From contig JAOZVI010000007.1 of NCBI GenBank assembly GCA_029938265.1, positions 1 through 40,333 on the forward strand: a stretch of 40,333 nt of DNA, read 5' to 3'. The DNA is from Flavobacteriaceae bacterium (GTDB lineage: Bacteria; Bacteroidota; Bacteroidia; Flavobacteriales; Flavobacteriaceae). Numbering within the stretch: the first letter of the stretch is position 1; each line of letters starts with the position of its first letter. Under the pieces are notes generated by a model, which searched no databases, was not told the origin of the DNA, and worked only from the letters and a program-made list of their open reading frames with translations. Positions 1 to 9,109 of the stretch are shown piece by piece. A program made the translations under genes and the position numbers.

Positions 1-1100
1 GTTTGGTAGGTTTGACTATGCTGATAATGGTAAGTTTAAGTAATTTTAAGTTCACTAAAAAATTACCCGAGGCATTGATTGCTATCATAGTTGTATCAAC
101 TATAGTTTTCGCATTTAATTTAGATGTTGCAACGGTAGGTTCTTTTATTAAAGAAGGTGGAGGAGAAGGTTTAAAGGGAGGTTTACCTACATTACATTTA
201 GAAACTTTTCAAAAAATACCATTTACATGGGAAACAATTGTATTTATTTTACCTTATGCTTTGATTTTAGCAACCATTGGTTTGATCGAATCATTAATGA
301 CATTAAATTTAATTGACGATCTAACGGAAACTCGTGGAAATGCAAATAAAGAATGTATCGCTCAAGGTGGTGCTAATATGGTTACCGGTTTATTTGGAGG
401 CATGGGAGGTTGTGCGATGATTGGTCAATCGATCATCAATATAAAATCAGGTGGTAGAGGTCGTTTATCAGGCATAGTTGCGGCATTAATGCTTTTAAGT
501 TTTATACTTTTTGCGTCAGGTTTAATAGAGCGTGTACCTATTGCTGTATTGGTAGGTGTGATGTTTATGGTGGTGATAGGAACTTTTGCCTGGAGTAGTT
601 TTAGAATATTAAATAAAATTCCGAAAACTGATGTTTTTGTATTGATTTTAGTTTCGGCTTTGACTGTAATTTTTGATCTTGCAATAGCTGTTCTTGCGGG
701 AGTCATTGTTAGTGCTTTGGTTTTTTCATGGGAAAATGCTGTTAGAATTAGAGCCAGAAAACATTTTAAAGATGATGGAACTAAGGTTTATGAAATTTGG
801 GGACCTTTATTTTTTGGTTCAATTTCGGCTTTTAATGAAAAGTTTGATGTAAAAAATGATCCTGAAAATGTTGAAATTGATTTTAAAGAATCTAGGGTTA
901 GCGACCATTCTGCAATGGAAGCAATTAAAAATATTGTTGATAAATATGAAAAAGTCGGAAAAAGGATTAATTTAAAACATCTTAGCGAAGAATGTAAATT
1001 GCTTTTAAACAAAAACAATTTAAAATTTCAAGAGATCATTATTGATTCTATTGATGATCCAAGATATCATATTGTAGAAAATCCGGAGCGGTTTAATTAA
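1..1100 (+). CDS. SulP family anion transporter, C-terminal part with STAS domain (5' end outside window)
   Basis: ORF open from the window edge; multiple hydrophobic segments; SulP-like 'GGANMVTGLFGGMGGCAMIGQSIINIKSGGRGRLSGIVAALMLL'; C-terminal STAS-like 'VEIDFKESRVSDHSAMEAIKNIVDKYEKVGKRINLKHLS'. Confidence 0.9.
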   Translation, partial: LVGLTMLIMVSLSNFKFTKKLPEALIAIIVVSTIVFAFNLDVATVGSFIKEGGGEGLKGGLPTLHLETFQKIPFTWETIVFILPYALILATIGLIESLMTLNLIDDLTETRGNANKECIAQGGANMVTGLFGGMGGCAMIGQSIINIKSGGRGRLSGIVAALMLLSFILFASGLIERVPIAVLVGVMFMVVIGTFAWSSFRILNKIPKTDVFVLILVSALTVIFDLAIAVLAGVIVSALVFSWENAVRIRARKHFKDDGTKVYEIWGPLFFGSISAFNEKFDVKNDPENVEIDFKESRVSDHSAMEAIKNIVDKYEKVGKRINLKHLSEECKLLLNKNNLKFQEIIIDSIDDPRYHIVENPERFN

Positions 1101-1141
1101 AGGATCAACAAGAAAATGGAGTGTTTTTAGAATAGATAATA

Positions 1142-2857
1142 CTATTTTACTACTCTATAAACAGGATATTGTAAATAAGCTTTTTCTGCATATTTTGAAT
1201 GTTTGTAGATATAATTAAGTTGTGCGTACCAATTGTTTGCAAAGTCTTTATCCTTAACCTTTAATTTTTCAAGATCAGTTTTTAATTGTTGGTTTTTATT
1301 TAATATCTCTAATGCAAGATCTTCAAAAACATAGGGCGAAAAACCTTCTTTTTTTTGTAAGATTGAATCAAAAAAGTTCCAGTTAAAAAATGAATCAGGT
1401 GCTTCTGGCTCTAGAGTTTCAATTAAATATCTAAATCCTTTTTGATCAGTTGGAATATACAGATCACCTTTTTTGAATTGTTGTTGAATATTTACTTTGG
1501 TTATTTCGGTATTGTAATGGTTATAGTGTCCTTCGTATGGTCTTCCAGTTGTTTTGTATTTGTCGATCTGATAAGCTTCTACAAACAATAAAGTATCTTT
1601 TTTTAATGTTTGAAATTGAATTTGATTGAGTTCTAATCGTTCAATTATTTTCCACCAACCTTGCGGAATGATATAGGCTTTGGGGATAACGATACTTTTT
1701 TTTGATTTAAAATGATTGTAATATTTTACTGGTTTTGTGAAAGGTTTATTTCTGTTGTACTTTAAACGTTTTAAGCCTGTAACCTCACTTTTTACAAAAC
1801 TACCATTATAACCTTTAAATTGTAATATTGAAGTTTGAGTACTGTCAATTTCCCATTGAATGGGATAGGTTTTATAAAATGGAAGTTTATTATTTGCCTG
1901 ATCTCTTAATATTGTTATTTCTTTACCGTTTTTATTTAAAAAAACTAATGCGGAAAACATCAATTCATAAGTAGCTTTAACTCGTTGTTTGTAGGGTTTT
2001 AACATATGAGTTTCAACCATCAATCCTAAAGTATTGAAAAGTGTTGTATATCCGGTTGAGTAACGCGGATTATCAAAAAATTGTGAAAATCCACTATCGG
2101 GAACCCGATTAAAGACATTTACATAAGGTGTTATGATTAAATTATTTTTATTTAGATCTTTTTCTATTTCAGGCATCATTTTTTCGTTTAAAAATATACC
2201 TAGTTCATCGCCTAATTTATTGTGTTGTGTAAATAAATGTGTTAAAGTGTATTGATAATCTGCACCATTACTAACGTGATTATCAATAAAAATATCAGGA
2301 TCTACCAAATGAAAAATCTTAGAAAATGCTTTTGAATTTTTAGTATCATTTTTGATAAAATCGCGGTTGAGATCAAAATTTCGGGTATTTCCACGAAAAC
2401 CATAAGATTCTGGTCCGTTTTGATTAACTCTTGAATAGGAATTACGATTTAAACTACCACCAACATTGTAAATTGGAATAATACAAATCGTGATGTTTGA
2501 AAATTGTTCATTTAAGTTTTTATTTTTTACAATATCTCTAAGCATCATCATGCTGGCATCAATTCCGTCAGGTTCTCCCGGATGAATACCATTGTTGATC
2601 AGAATTGTATTTTTTGTAGTTTGAGCTTCCGAATTTCTATTAAAAATAACCAAATGTAGCGGTTTACCTGAATCGGTCATTCCAATTTCCTGGATGGAAA
2701 TTTCAGGATAATTATTTGCTAAATTTTTATAGAATTGAATGGTTTGCTGGTAAGTTGCAGTTCTAATTCCATTACTTTTTTCAAATTCGGTCTCAAAATC
2801 TTGAGCATTACTGTATAAAGTAAAACTTAGAAAAAAAAATATGATGAGTCTTTGCAT
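1142..2857 (-). CDS. M14 family zinc carboxypeptidase-like, secreted
   Basis: Signal peptide 'MQRLIIFFFLSFTLYSNAQ'; zinc motif 'GIHPGEPDGIDASMMM'; 'NRDFIKNDTKNS...DIFIDNHVSNGADYQY'. Confidence 0.85.
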   Translation of the reverse strand: MQRLIIFFFLSFTLYSNAQDFETEFEKSNGIRTATYQQTIQFYKNLANNYPEISIQEIGMTDSGKPLHLVIFNRNSEAQTTKNTILINNGIHPGEPDGIDASMMMLRDIVKNKNLNEQFSNITICIIPIYNVGGSLNRNSYSRVNQNGPESYGFRGNTRNFDLNRDFIKNDTKNSKAFSKIFHLVDPDIFIDNHVSNGADYQYTLTHLFTQHNKLGDELGIFLNEKMMPEIEKDLNKNNLIITPYVNVFNRVPDSGFSQFFDNPRYSTGYTTLFNTLGLMVETHMLKPYKQRVKATYELMFSALVFLNKNGKEITILRDQANNKLPFYKTYPIQWEIDSTQTSILQFKGYNGSFVKSEVTGLKRLKYNRNKPFTKPVKYYNHFKSKKSIVIPKAYIIPQGWWKIIERLELNQIQFQTLKKDTLLFVEAYQIDKYKTTGRPYEGHYNHYNTEITKVNIQQQFKKGDLYIPTDQKGFRYLIETLEPEAPDSFFNWNFFDSILQKKEGFSPYVFEDLALEILNKNQQLKTDLEKLKVKDKDFANNWYAQLNYIYKHSKYAEKAYLQYPVYRVVK

Positions 2858-2858
2858 A

Positions 2859-3314
2859 TTATTTTATAATAACTGACTTAGGAACCAATAAAGAAACATC
2901 ACCTTTGTTTTTTATAATATCTCTTACAATACTTGAACTGATATAAGAAGTATCAGCACTGGTGAGTAAAAAAACGGTTTCAATTTTTGACATTTTTCGA
3001 TTGGTTTGGGCAATCGCTTTTTCAAATTCAAAGTCGGCAGGATTTCTCAAACCTCGCAGTATAAAATCGATATCATTTTTTTTGCAATAATCTATTGTTA
3101 AACCTTCATAGGTATCTATCTTGATCTTTGAAATACCTGAATATGTTTTGTTAATAAATTCTTTACGTTGTTCTAATGAGAACATATATTTTTTCGTAGA
3201 ATTTGTACCTATTGCAATGATAATTTCATCAAAAAGAGGTAATGCTCTGTCTATAATGTCGGTATGCCCTAAAGTTAGTGGGTCAAATGATCCGGGAAAT
3301 ACTGCTCGTTTCAT
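2859..3314 (-). CDS. coaD: Pantetheine-phosphate adenylyltransferase
   Basis: N-terminus 'MKRAVFPGSFDPLTLGHTDIIDRA', 'RGLRNPADFEFEKAIAQTNRKM', 'TVFLLTSADTSYISSSIVRDI'. Confidence 0.97.
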   Translation of the reverse strand: MKRAVFPGSFDPLTLGHTDIIDRALPLFDEIIIAIGTNSTKKYMFSLEQRKEFINKTYSGISKIKIDTYEGLTIDYCKKNDIDFILRGLRNPADFEFEKAIAQTNRKMSKIETVFLLTSADTSYISSSIVRDIIKNKGDVSLLVPKSVIIK

Positions 3315-3378
3315 ATTCTCAAATTTAAAAATTAAAGATTTAAAATAGATTAAGTTTGATAATTATTACCAACAACCA

Positions 3379-4356
3379 TTAGTTTTTAAGTGCTATTTCA
3401 ATGGAATTTCCAAATAATTCTTTTAAACTAATACCGGCGGCTTGTGCTTGTTTAGGTAAAATACTTTCGCTTGTTATTCCCGGTACCATATTCATTTCAA
3501 TAAAAAAAGGAATATCTCCAACAATAATAAAATCAGCTCTTGATAAGCCACTTAGATTAAGTGATCTATAAATTTTTTCAGCAGCTTTTTTAACATTTTT
3601 TCGTTGTATTTGGGTTATTCTTGCAGGCGTTATTTCTTGAGATCTACCCAGATACTTTGCTTCAAAATCAAAAAACTCATTTTCACTTACTATTTCTGTT
3701 GTAGGTAATACTTTAATTTTATTTTGATATTGTATAATTCCAACCGAGACCTCAATACCATCTAAAAATTCTTCAACTAAGATTTCATTATCTTCCTTGA
3801 ATGCTTTTTCAATTGCCGGAATCAATTCTTCAAGGGTATGAACTTTAGATATTCCAAAACTTGAACCTCCATGATTAGGTTTGACAAAACAAGGCAATCC
3901 TACTTTTTTTATAATTTTATTGACATCATAAATATCACCTTTGTTGATATAATACGAATTGGCAACTTTAATTCCATATGGTTTTACAAAACTTAATGTA
4001 TCACGTTTATTAAAAGTCACTGCCATTTGATAAAAAGGAGCAGAGGTATGTTTTAATCCCAGTAATTCAAAATATGCTAAGATTGTACCATCTTCACCTG
4101 GATGGCCATGAATTGCATTGAAAATACAGTCGAATTTAATATTAGATTCGTTTACAGTTGTAGTAAAATCCTGAATATTTATTGGATGCTCGGTATTATT
4201 TTCGTCAATATAGACCCATTTATCTTTTAAAATCAGAACTTTAAATAAGTTATATTTTTCTTTATCTAAATTATTGTAAACCACATTGCCACTTTGTAGT
4301 GAAATTTCAACTTCACTGGAATATCCTCCCATAATAATGGCAATATTTTTTTTCAT
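3379..4356 (-). CDS. ddl: D-alanine--D-alanine ligase (start trimmed to MKKNIAIIMGGYSSE)
   Basis: 'MKKNIAIIMGGYSSEVEISLQSG', 'HGHPGEDGTILAYFELLG', 'SRADFIIVGDIPFFIEMNMVPGIT'. The track ORF starts at 4389, but the internal Met at 4356 fits the family start. Confidence 0.95.
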   Translation of the reverse strand: MKKNIAIIMGGYSSEVEISLQSGNVVYNNLDKEKYNLFKVLILKDKWVYIDENNTEHPINIQDFTTTVNESNIKFDCIFNAIHGHPGEDGTILAYFELLGLKHTSAPFYQMAVTFNKRDTLSFVKPYGIKVANSYYINKGDIYDVNKIIKKVGLPCFVKPNHGGSSFGISKVHTLEELIPAIEKAFKEDNEILVEEFLDGIEVSVGIIQYQNKIKVLPTTEIVSENEFFDFEAKYLGRSQEITPARITQIQRKNVKKAAEKIYRSLNLSGLSRADFIIVGDIPFFIEMNMVPGITSESILPKQAQAAGISLKELFGNSIEIALKN

Positions 4357-4503
4357 TTGATTTAATTTTCTAATAACACAAACATACAAAAAAAGATGAA
4401 AAGATTATTCCTTTTTTACTGTAACAAATATGTACTTCTGCGCGTCTATTAAAGAAATGGTTTGATTACTAATATTATATTATAATTCAGAAAATTTATT
4501 TAA

Positions 4504-5751
4504 ATGTTCGATTTCGATCGCTGGCAGGAAATATTTGACTCAATACGCAAAAATAAGTTGCGAACTTTTTTAACGGGGCTTTCGGTAGCATCGGGAATAT
4601 TTATATTGGTTATTTTATTAGGCTTTGGCCAGGGAATGGAAAACGGTATCCGTAAAGAATTTGAAGCAGATGCATCAAATCGTATCTGGATATGGACACA
4701 AGTAACTACTAAAGAATACAAAGGTTTAAATCCTGGAAGACGAATTGAATTACAAAATGCTAATTATGATCATATAACATCAGTTTATATTGATAAACTA
4801 GAAAGTAGATCAGGATTATTTAGGGTACGAGGTGGTACAATTAATTATAAAGAAGAATCAGGTGCATATAGTATTCAGGGCGTGAGCCCTGATTATCAGC
4901 GACTTGAAAATCAAAAAATGGTAAGTGGACGCTATTTGAATTATGCTGATATGGATAATCGTAATAAGGTAGTAGTTATAAGCAACAAGGTCAAACGAGA
5001 ATTGATGAAAAATGTCAAAAATCCTTTAAATGAATATCTCCAGATTTCCGGAATAAATTTTAAAATTATTGGGGTTTTTACAGATGAAGGAGGTGAGCGA
5101 GAAGAGAATAGAATTTTTGTACCATTGACTACTGCTCAATTTGTTTTCAACGGTTCCAATAGAATTGCCAATATGGGTTTTACACTTCAACCAGAAGAGA
5201 GTTTTGAAAAAGCCCTTGAAGTATCTAATAAGTTTACAGCAGATATAAAACAATATTTACAACAATCACATACTGTTTCTCCAGAGGATAATAGTGCAAT
5301 AAATGTACATAATATGCTTGATGAAGCTAAGCGCTTTTATACTTTAACGGATAATATAGCTTTCTTTTTCTGGTTTGTTGGTATTTGTACAATTATAGCA
5401 GGAGTTGTTGGTGTAAGTAATATTATGCTGATCATTGTAAAAGAACGTACACGTGAAATTGGTATAAGAAAAGCATTAGGAGCTAAACCTTGGTCAATTA
5501 TTGGAATGATATTACAAGAATCAGTTTTTGTAACTGCAGTTTCAGGATTTGCAGGATTGATCTTTAGCATGGGGCTTCTTGAAATTGTTGGTCCAAATGT
5601 TGAAGTAGATTATATTTTAAATCCTTCTGTAAACTTTACAATGGCAATTTCTATGGTTTTTTTGTTGATAATAGCTGGAGTTTTGGCAGGTTTTTTCCCG
5701 GCTTGGCGTGCAGCAAACATTCAGCCAATTAAAGCTCTAAGTGACGAATAA
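4504..5751 (+). CDS. ABC transporter permease, MacB/FtsX type
   Basis: 'MFDFDRWQEIFDSIRKNKLRTFLTGLSVASGIFILVILLGFGQGMENG', 'GVSNIMLIIVKERTREIGIRKALGAKP', C-terminal 'FFPAWRAANIQPIKAL'. Confidence 0.93.
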   Translation: MFDFDRWQEIFDSIRKNKLRTFLTGLSVASGIFILVILLGFGQGMENGIRKEFEADASNRIWIWTQVTTKEYKGLNPGRRIELQNANYDHITSVYIDKLESRSGLFRVRGGTINYKEESGAYSIQGVSPDYQRLENQKMVSGRYLNYADMDNRNKVVVISNKVKRELMKNVKNPLNEYLQISGINFKIIGVFTDEGGEREENRIFVPLTTAQFVFNGSNRIANMGFTLQPEESFEKALEVSNKFTADIKQYLQQSHTVSPEDNSAINVHNMLDEAKRFYTLTDNIAFFFWFVGICTIIAGVVGVSNIMLIIVKERTREIGIRKALGAKPWSIIGMILQESVFVTAVSGFAGLIFSMGLLEIVGPNVEVDYILNPSVNFTMAISMVFLLIIAGVLAGFFPAWRAANIQPIKALSDE

Positions 5752-5761
5752 ATAAAAAAAT

Positions 5762-7021
5762 ATGTTTACCAGAGACCGTTGGAACGAAATATTAGAAGCA
5801 CTTACCAGTAATTGGTTAAGGACTCTGTTGACTGCATTTGGCGTTTTTTGGGGTATTTTTATTCTAATTCTGTTACTTGCTGCTGGTAAAGGACTTGAAA
5901 ATGGAATAAAGCAGGATTTTGGTGATATAGCTACAAATACCATGTTTATGTGGACACGTACAGTTACAAAGCCTTATCAGGGGATGCCAAAGGGGAGAAG
6001 GTATAGTTATCGTTTAAGTGATGTGGAAGATATAAGAGAGAACATCCCCAATTTAAGGTATATTTCTCCACGTAATCAGCTTGGCGGATTTAATGGTAAT
6101 AACAATGTTGTAAGAGGTCTAAAAACAGGGGCTTTTAACGTATATGGTGATTATCCTGAAATAATTAAACAGGAACCTATGGATATTACTTCTGGTAGAT
6201 TTATAAATTACGGTGATATCAATGAAAAAAGAAAAATTGCAATTATTGGTGAAGGTGTTAGAAGTAGTTTGTATGATAAAGGAGAAGAAGTTATAGGTAC
6301 TTATATTAAAATTCAAGGAGTTAATTTTAAGGTTATTGGTACTTATAAGAAAAAAAGTTCTGGAGGTGATAATGAAGAAGGTCAAAAAGAAATTTTTGTT
6401 CCATTTACATCTTTTTCACAAGCTTTTAATATGGCCGATAGAGTTGGTTGGATGGCAATAACAGCTAATGATGGTACACCAATTACAAAAATTAAACAAA
6501 ACATATTTGATATCGTTAAAAAGAATCATAAAATTCACCCGGATGATGAAAGAGCAGTTGGTTTTTTTGATCTATTTGAACAATTCAATAGAGTAGAAAG
6601 TTTATTTTTGGCAATAAGAGTGATTGCCTATTTTGTAGGAATTTTAGTTTTATTATCAGGTGTTATTGGTGTTAGCAATATCATGTTAATTGTAGTAAAA
6701 GAGCGAACAAAAGAAATTGGAATAAGAAGAGCTTTAGGTGCCTCTCCGGCTATAATAAGAAGTCAGATTTTAACTGAATCTGTATTTTTAACCATTATTT
6801 CGGGTATGGGAGGAATCGTTTTAGGAGCTTTTTTAATATATATAATTAACTATATTTTAGATTTAAGCGGACCGATAGACATGTTTCTAAACCCAAGTGT
6901 AAACCTGGGTGTTATAACAGCCGCTTTAGCTATTTTAGTAATTTCGGGTTTATTTGCCGGTTTAATTCCTGCTCAAAATGCAATACGAGTAAAACCAATT
7001 GATGCTCTTAGAACAGAATAA
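5762..7021 (+). CDS. ABC transporter permease, MacB/FtsX type (tandem paralogue of the preceding gene)
   Basis: Same architecture and motifs as 4504..5751: 'LRTLLTAFGVFWGIFILILLLAAGKGLENG', 'GVSNIMLIVVKERTKEIGIRRALGASP', 'IPAQNAIRVKPIDALRTE'. Confidence 0.93.
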   Translation: MFTRDRWNEILEALTSNWLRTLLTAFGVFWGIFILILLLAAGKGLENGIKQDFGDIATNTMFMWTRTVTKPYQGMPKGRRYSYRLSDVEDIRENIPNLRYISPRNQLGGFNGNNNVVRGLKTGAFNVYGDYPEIIKQEPMDITSGRFINYGDINEKRKIAIIGEGVRSSLYDKGEEVIGTYIKIQGVNFKVIGTYKKKSSGGDNEEGQKEIFVPFTSFSQAFNMADRVGWMAITANDGTPITKIKQNIFDIVKKNHKIHPDDERAVGFFDLFEQFNRVESLFLAIRVIAYFVGILVLLSGVIGVSNIMLIVVKERTKEIGIRRALGASPAIIRSQILTESVFLTIISGMGGIVLGAFLIYIINYILDLSGPIDMFLNPSVNLGVITAALAILVISGLFAGLIPAQNAIRVKPIDALRTE

Positions 7022-7046
7022 CATTAATTAAAAAATATATTTACAA

Positions 7047-8159
7047 ATGAAGAAGTCAGTAATAATTTTTAGTTTAATTTTTATAGCAGTCACTTTTATA
7101 GGAGCGATGTACTATTTGTATACAAAGAATGCTCAAGATCCGGTTGTTTATAAAACTGAAAAAGCTTCAAAGCAAACTATTATTAAACAAACTGTTGCCA
7201 CAGGTAGTATTCTTCCTTTAGAAGAAGTGCTTATTAAACCCAATATTTCAGGAGTTATTGAAGAAATCTATGTGGAAGGTGGAGATAACTTAAAAGCAAA
7301 TGATCTGATTGCCAAAATTAGAGTGATTCCTAATTTATCAGCTTTAAATAGTGCTAAGAATAACATCCAAAAAGCTAAGATTTCTTTAGATGATGAGAAG
7401 CGAAATTATGATCGTCAAAAAAGTTTATTCGATAAAGGAGTAATTTCCAGACAAGACATTGAAAAGGTAGAAGTTGCTTATAAACAAGCTTTACAAGCTT
7501 ATAATGCAGCCAATCAAAACTATGATATTGTAAAAACAGGATCTACTCGTGGTTTGGGAAGTTCGGCCAATACTTTGATAAGATCAACTGTTAATGGAAT
7601 GGTTTTAGATGTGCCTGTTGAGGTTGGTAATCAGGTAATTGAATCGAATACTTTTAATGAAGGAACAACTATTGCTGCTTTGGCAGATGTAAATAATTTA
7701 ATATTTGAAGGTAAAGTTGACGAATCGGAAGTTGGTAAAATTAAAGAAGGACTCCCTTTAGATATTACTGTTGGAGCAATTGAAAATAAAACTTTTAGTG
7801 CGGTATTAGATTATATTGCTCCTAAAGGAAAATTAGAAAATGGAGCTATCCAATTTGAAATAAAAGGAACATTAACAAAACAAGATACTACGTTTATAAG
7901 GGTTGGTCTAAGTGCAAATGCTTCAATTATTTTGGCAAGAGCAGATAGTGTTTTATCGATTAAGGAAGCCTTGGTTCAATTTGATCCTAAAACTAAAGTA
8001 CCTTTTGTAGAGGTGAAAACCGGAGAACAACAATTTGAAAGAAGAGAAGTTGAGTTGGGTGTTAGTGATGGTATTAACGTACAAGTGAAGGAAGGAATAT
8101 CTTTAGATGATGAGATCAAAGTTTGGAATATCATTAAGCCTATAGGAGGTAATAATTAG
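7047..8159 (+). CDS. Periplasmic adaptor subunit (MacA/HlyD, membrane fusion protein)
   Basis: N-terminal TM; 'SGVIEEIYVEGGDNLKANDLIAKI' lipoyl-like segment; coiled-coil 'RQKSLFDKGVISRQDIEKVEVAYKQALQAYNAANQNYDIV'. Confidence 0.92.
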   Translation: MKKSVIIFSLIFIAVTFIGAMYYLYTKNAQDPVVYKTEKASKQTIIKQTVATGSILPLEEVLIKPNISGVIEEIYVEGGDNLKANDLIAKIRVIPNLSALNSAKNNIQKAKISLDDEKRNYDRQKSLFDKGVISRQDIEKVEVAYKQALQAYNAANQNYDIVKTGSTRGLGSSANTLIRSTVNGMVLDVPVEVGNQVIESNTFNEGTTIAALADVNNLIFEGKVDESEVGKIKEGLPLDITVGAIENKTFSAVLDYIAPKGKLENGAIQFEIKGTLTKQDTTFIRVGLSANASIILARADSVLSIKEALVQFDPKTKVPFVEVKTGEQQFERREVELGVSDGINVQVKEGISLDDEIKVWNIIKPIGGNN

Positions 8160-8190
8160 GCTTTTTTACTTGATTTACTGATTGTTTTTT

Positions 8191-8355
8191 CTATAAATGT
8201 AGATAAGTCAAGCTAGAAGCTATTATAAAGGAAGGTATAAAAAATACATCAATAACAGTTTTTCTTCCTACTATTTCGTAATAACCAAAAACGATTCCTA
8301 TCAATAACAATAAACTTAACAGGAATAGAATAAGATTTATTCTTTTATTTTCCAC
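8191..8355 (-). CDS. Small 54-aa membrane protein, GTG start; not in the supplied ORF track
   Basis: Read by hand: VENKRINLILFLLSLLLLIGIVFGYYEIVGRKTVIDVFFIPSFIIASSLTYLHL*. Two hydrophobic segments separated by a short loop; fills an otherwise empty ~350-bp gap. Confidence 0.4.
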   Translation of the reverse strand: MENKRINLILFLLSLLLLIGIVFGYYEIVGRKTVIDVFFIPSFIIASSLTYLHL

Positions 8356-8484
8356 AATGAATATATTTTCTGACTAGTATGTTGAAAGTAGCAAAATGTT
8401 TTTTATTTGGCCATAACTTTCAATATAAACATATGAAATACTCAAAATTACAAACCATATATGTTTAGTTAAACTAAAAAAAAT

Positions 8485-8492
8485 TATCTTTG
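8485..8492 (+). promoter_or_regulatory. Bacteroidota-type -7 element TATCTTTG upstream of the PASTA gene
   Basis: Matches TAnnTTTG, 18 bp upstream of ATG at 8510. Confidence 0.55.
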
Positions 8493-8509
8493 AAAATTAA
8501 AATAATTCT

Positions 8510-9109
8510 ATGGGGTTTTTTCAATACATAAAAAGTAAAGAATTTTTAGTTACGATCATTTCAATTTTTGCAATCATATTTTTATTGATATTTGGTTTGG
8601 GTAGTTGGCTTAATCATTACACGCATCACAATGAGAAAATTGAAGTTCCAAATCTTGAAAAGATGTCATTATTTGAAACGAAAAGAGAACTGTATAAATA
8701 TGATTTAACATTTGTGGTTATAGATTCGGCTAGTTTTAATCCTGATTATCCTCCAAAATCTGTTATTGAACAAAACCCTGAGCCCGGTGATTTTGTAAAG
8801 AAAAATAGAAAGATCTATTTAACACTGAATCCCTCAGATTATCGAAAGATTGAAGTCCCTGAAGTTTTAGATCAAACTAAAAGACAGGTAGTTACCAGAT
8901 TGAAATCAGCTGGATTTAGAATTGGTAAAGAAAGATTTATACCCGATCTTGGTAAAAATGTTGTCCGTATGTTAGAGATGAAAGGAAAAGAACTAAAACC
9001 CGGTAAAAAAATATCTAAAAATTCAATTATTGATTTGGTTTTGGGAGATGGTTTAGAGGGTAAACAGATGGATAGTATTGTTAAATTAGACTTAGTTCCT
9101 AATGGATGA
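8510..9109 (+). CDS. PASTA-domain membrane-anchored protein (no kinase domain)
   Basis: N-terminal TM 'FLVTIISIFAIIFLLIFGLGSWL'; repeats 'KIEVPNLEKMSLFETKRELYKYDLTFVVIDS...PPKSVIEQNPEPGDFVKKNRKIYLTLNP' and 'KIEVPEVLDQTKRQVVTRLKSAGFRIG'. Confidence 0.9.
   Translation: MGFFQYIKSKEFLVTIISIFAIIFLLIFGLGSWLNHYTHHNEKIEVPNLEKMSLFETKRELYKYDLTFVVIDSASFNPDYPPKSVIEQNPEPGDFVKKNRKIYLTLNPSDYRKIEVPEVLDQTKRQVVTRLKSAGFRIGKERFIPDLGKNVVRMLEMKGKELKPGKKISKNSIIDLVLGDGLEGKQMDSIVKLDLVPNG

Noticed and set aside
425-706. Antisense ORF inside the SulP gene
   Set aside because: Composition (Thr/Ile/Asn rich) typical of reverse-frame translation of a membrane protein gene.
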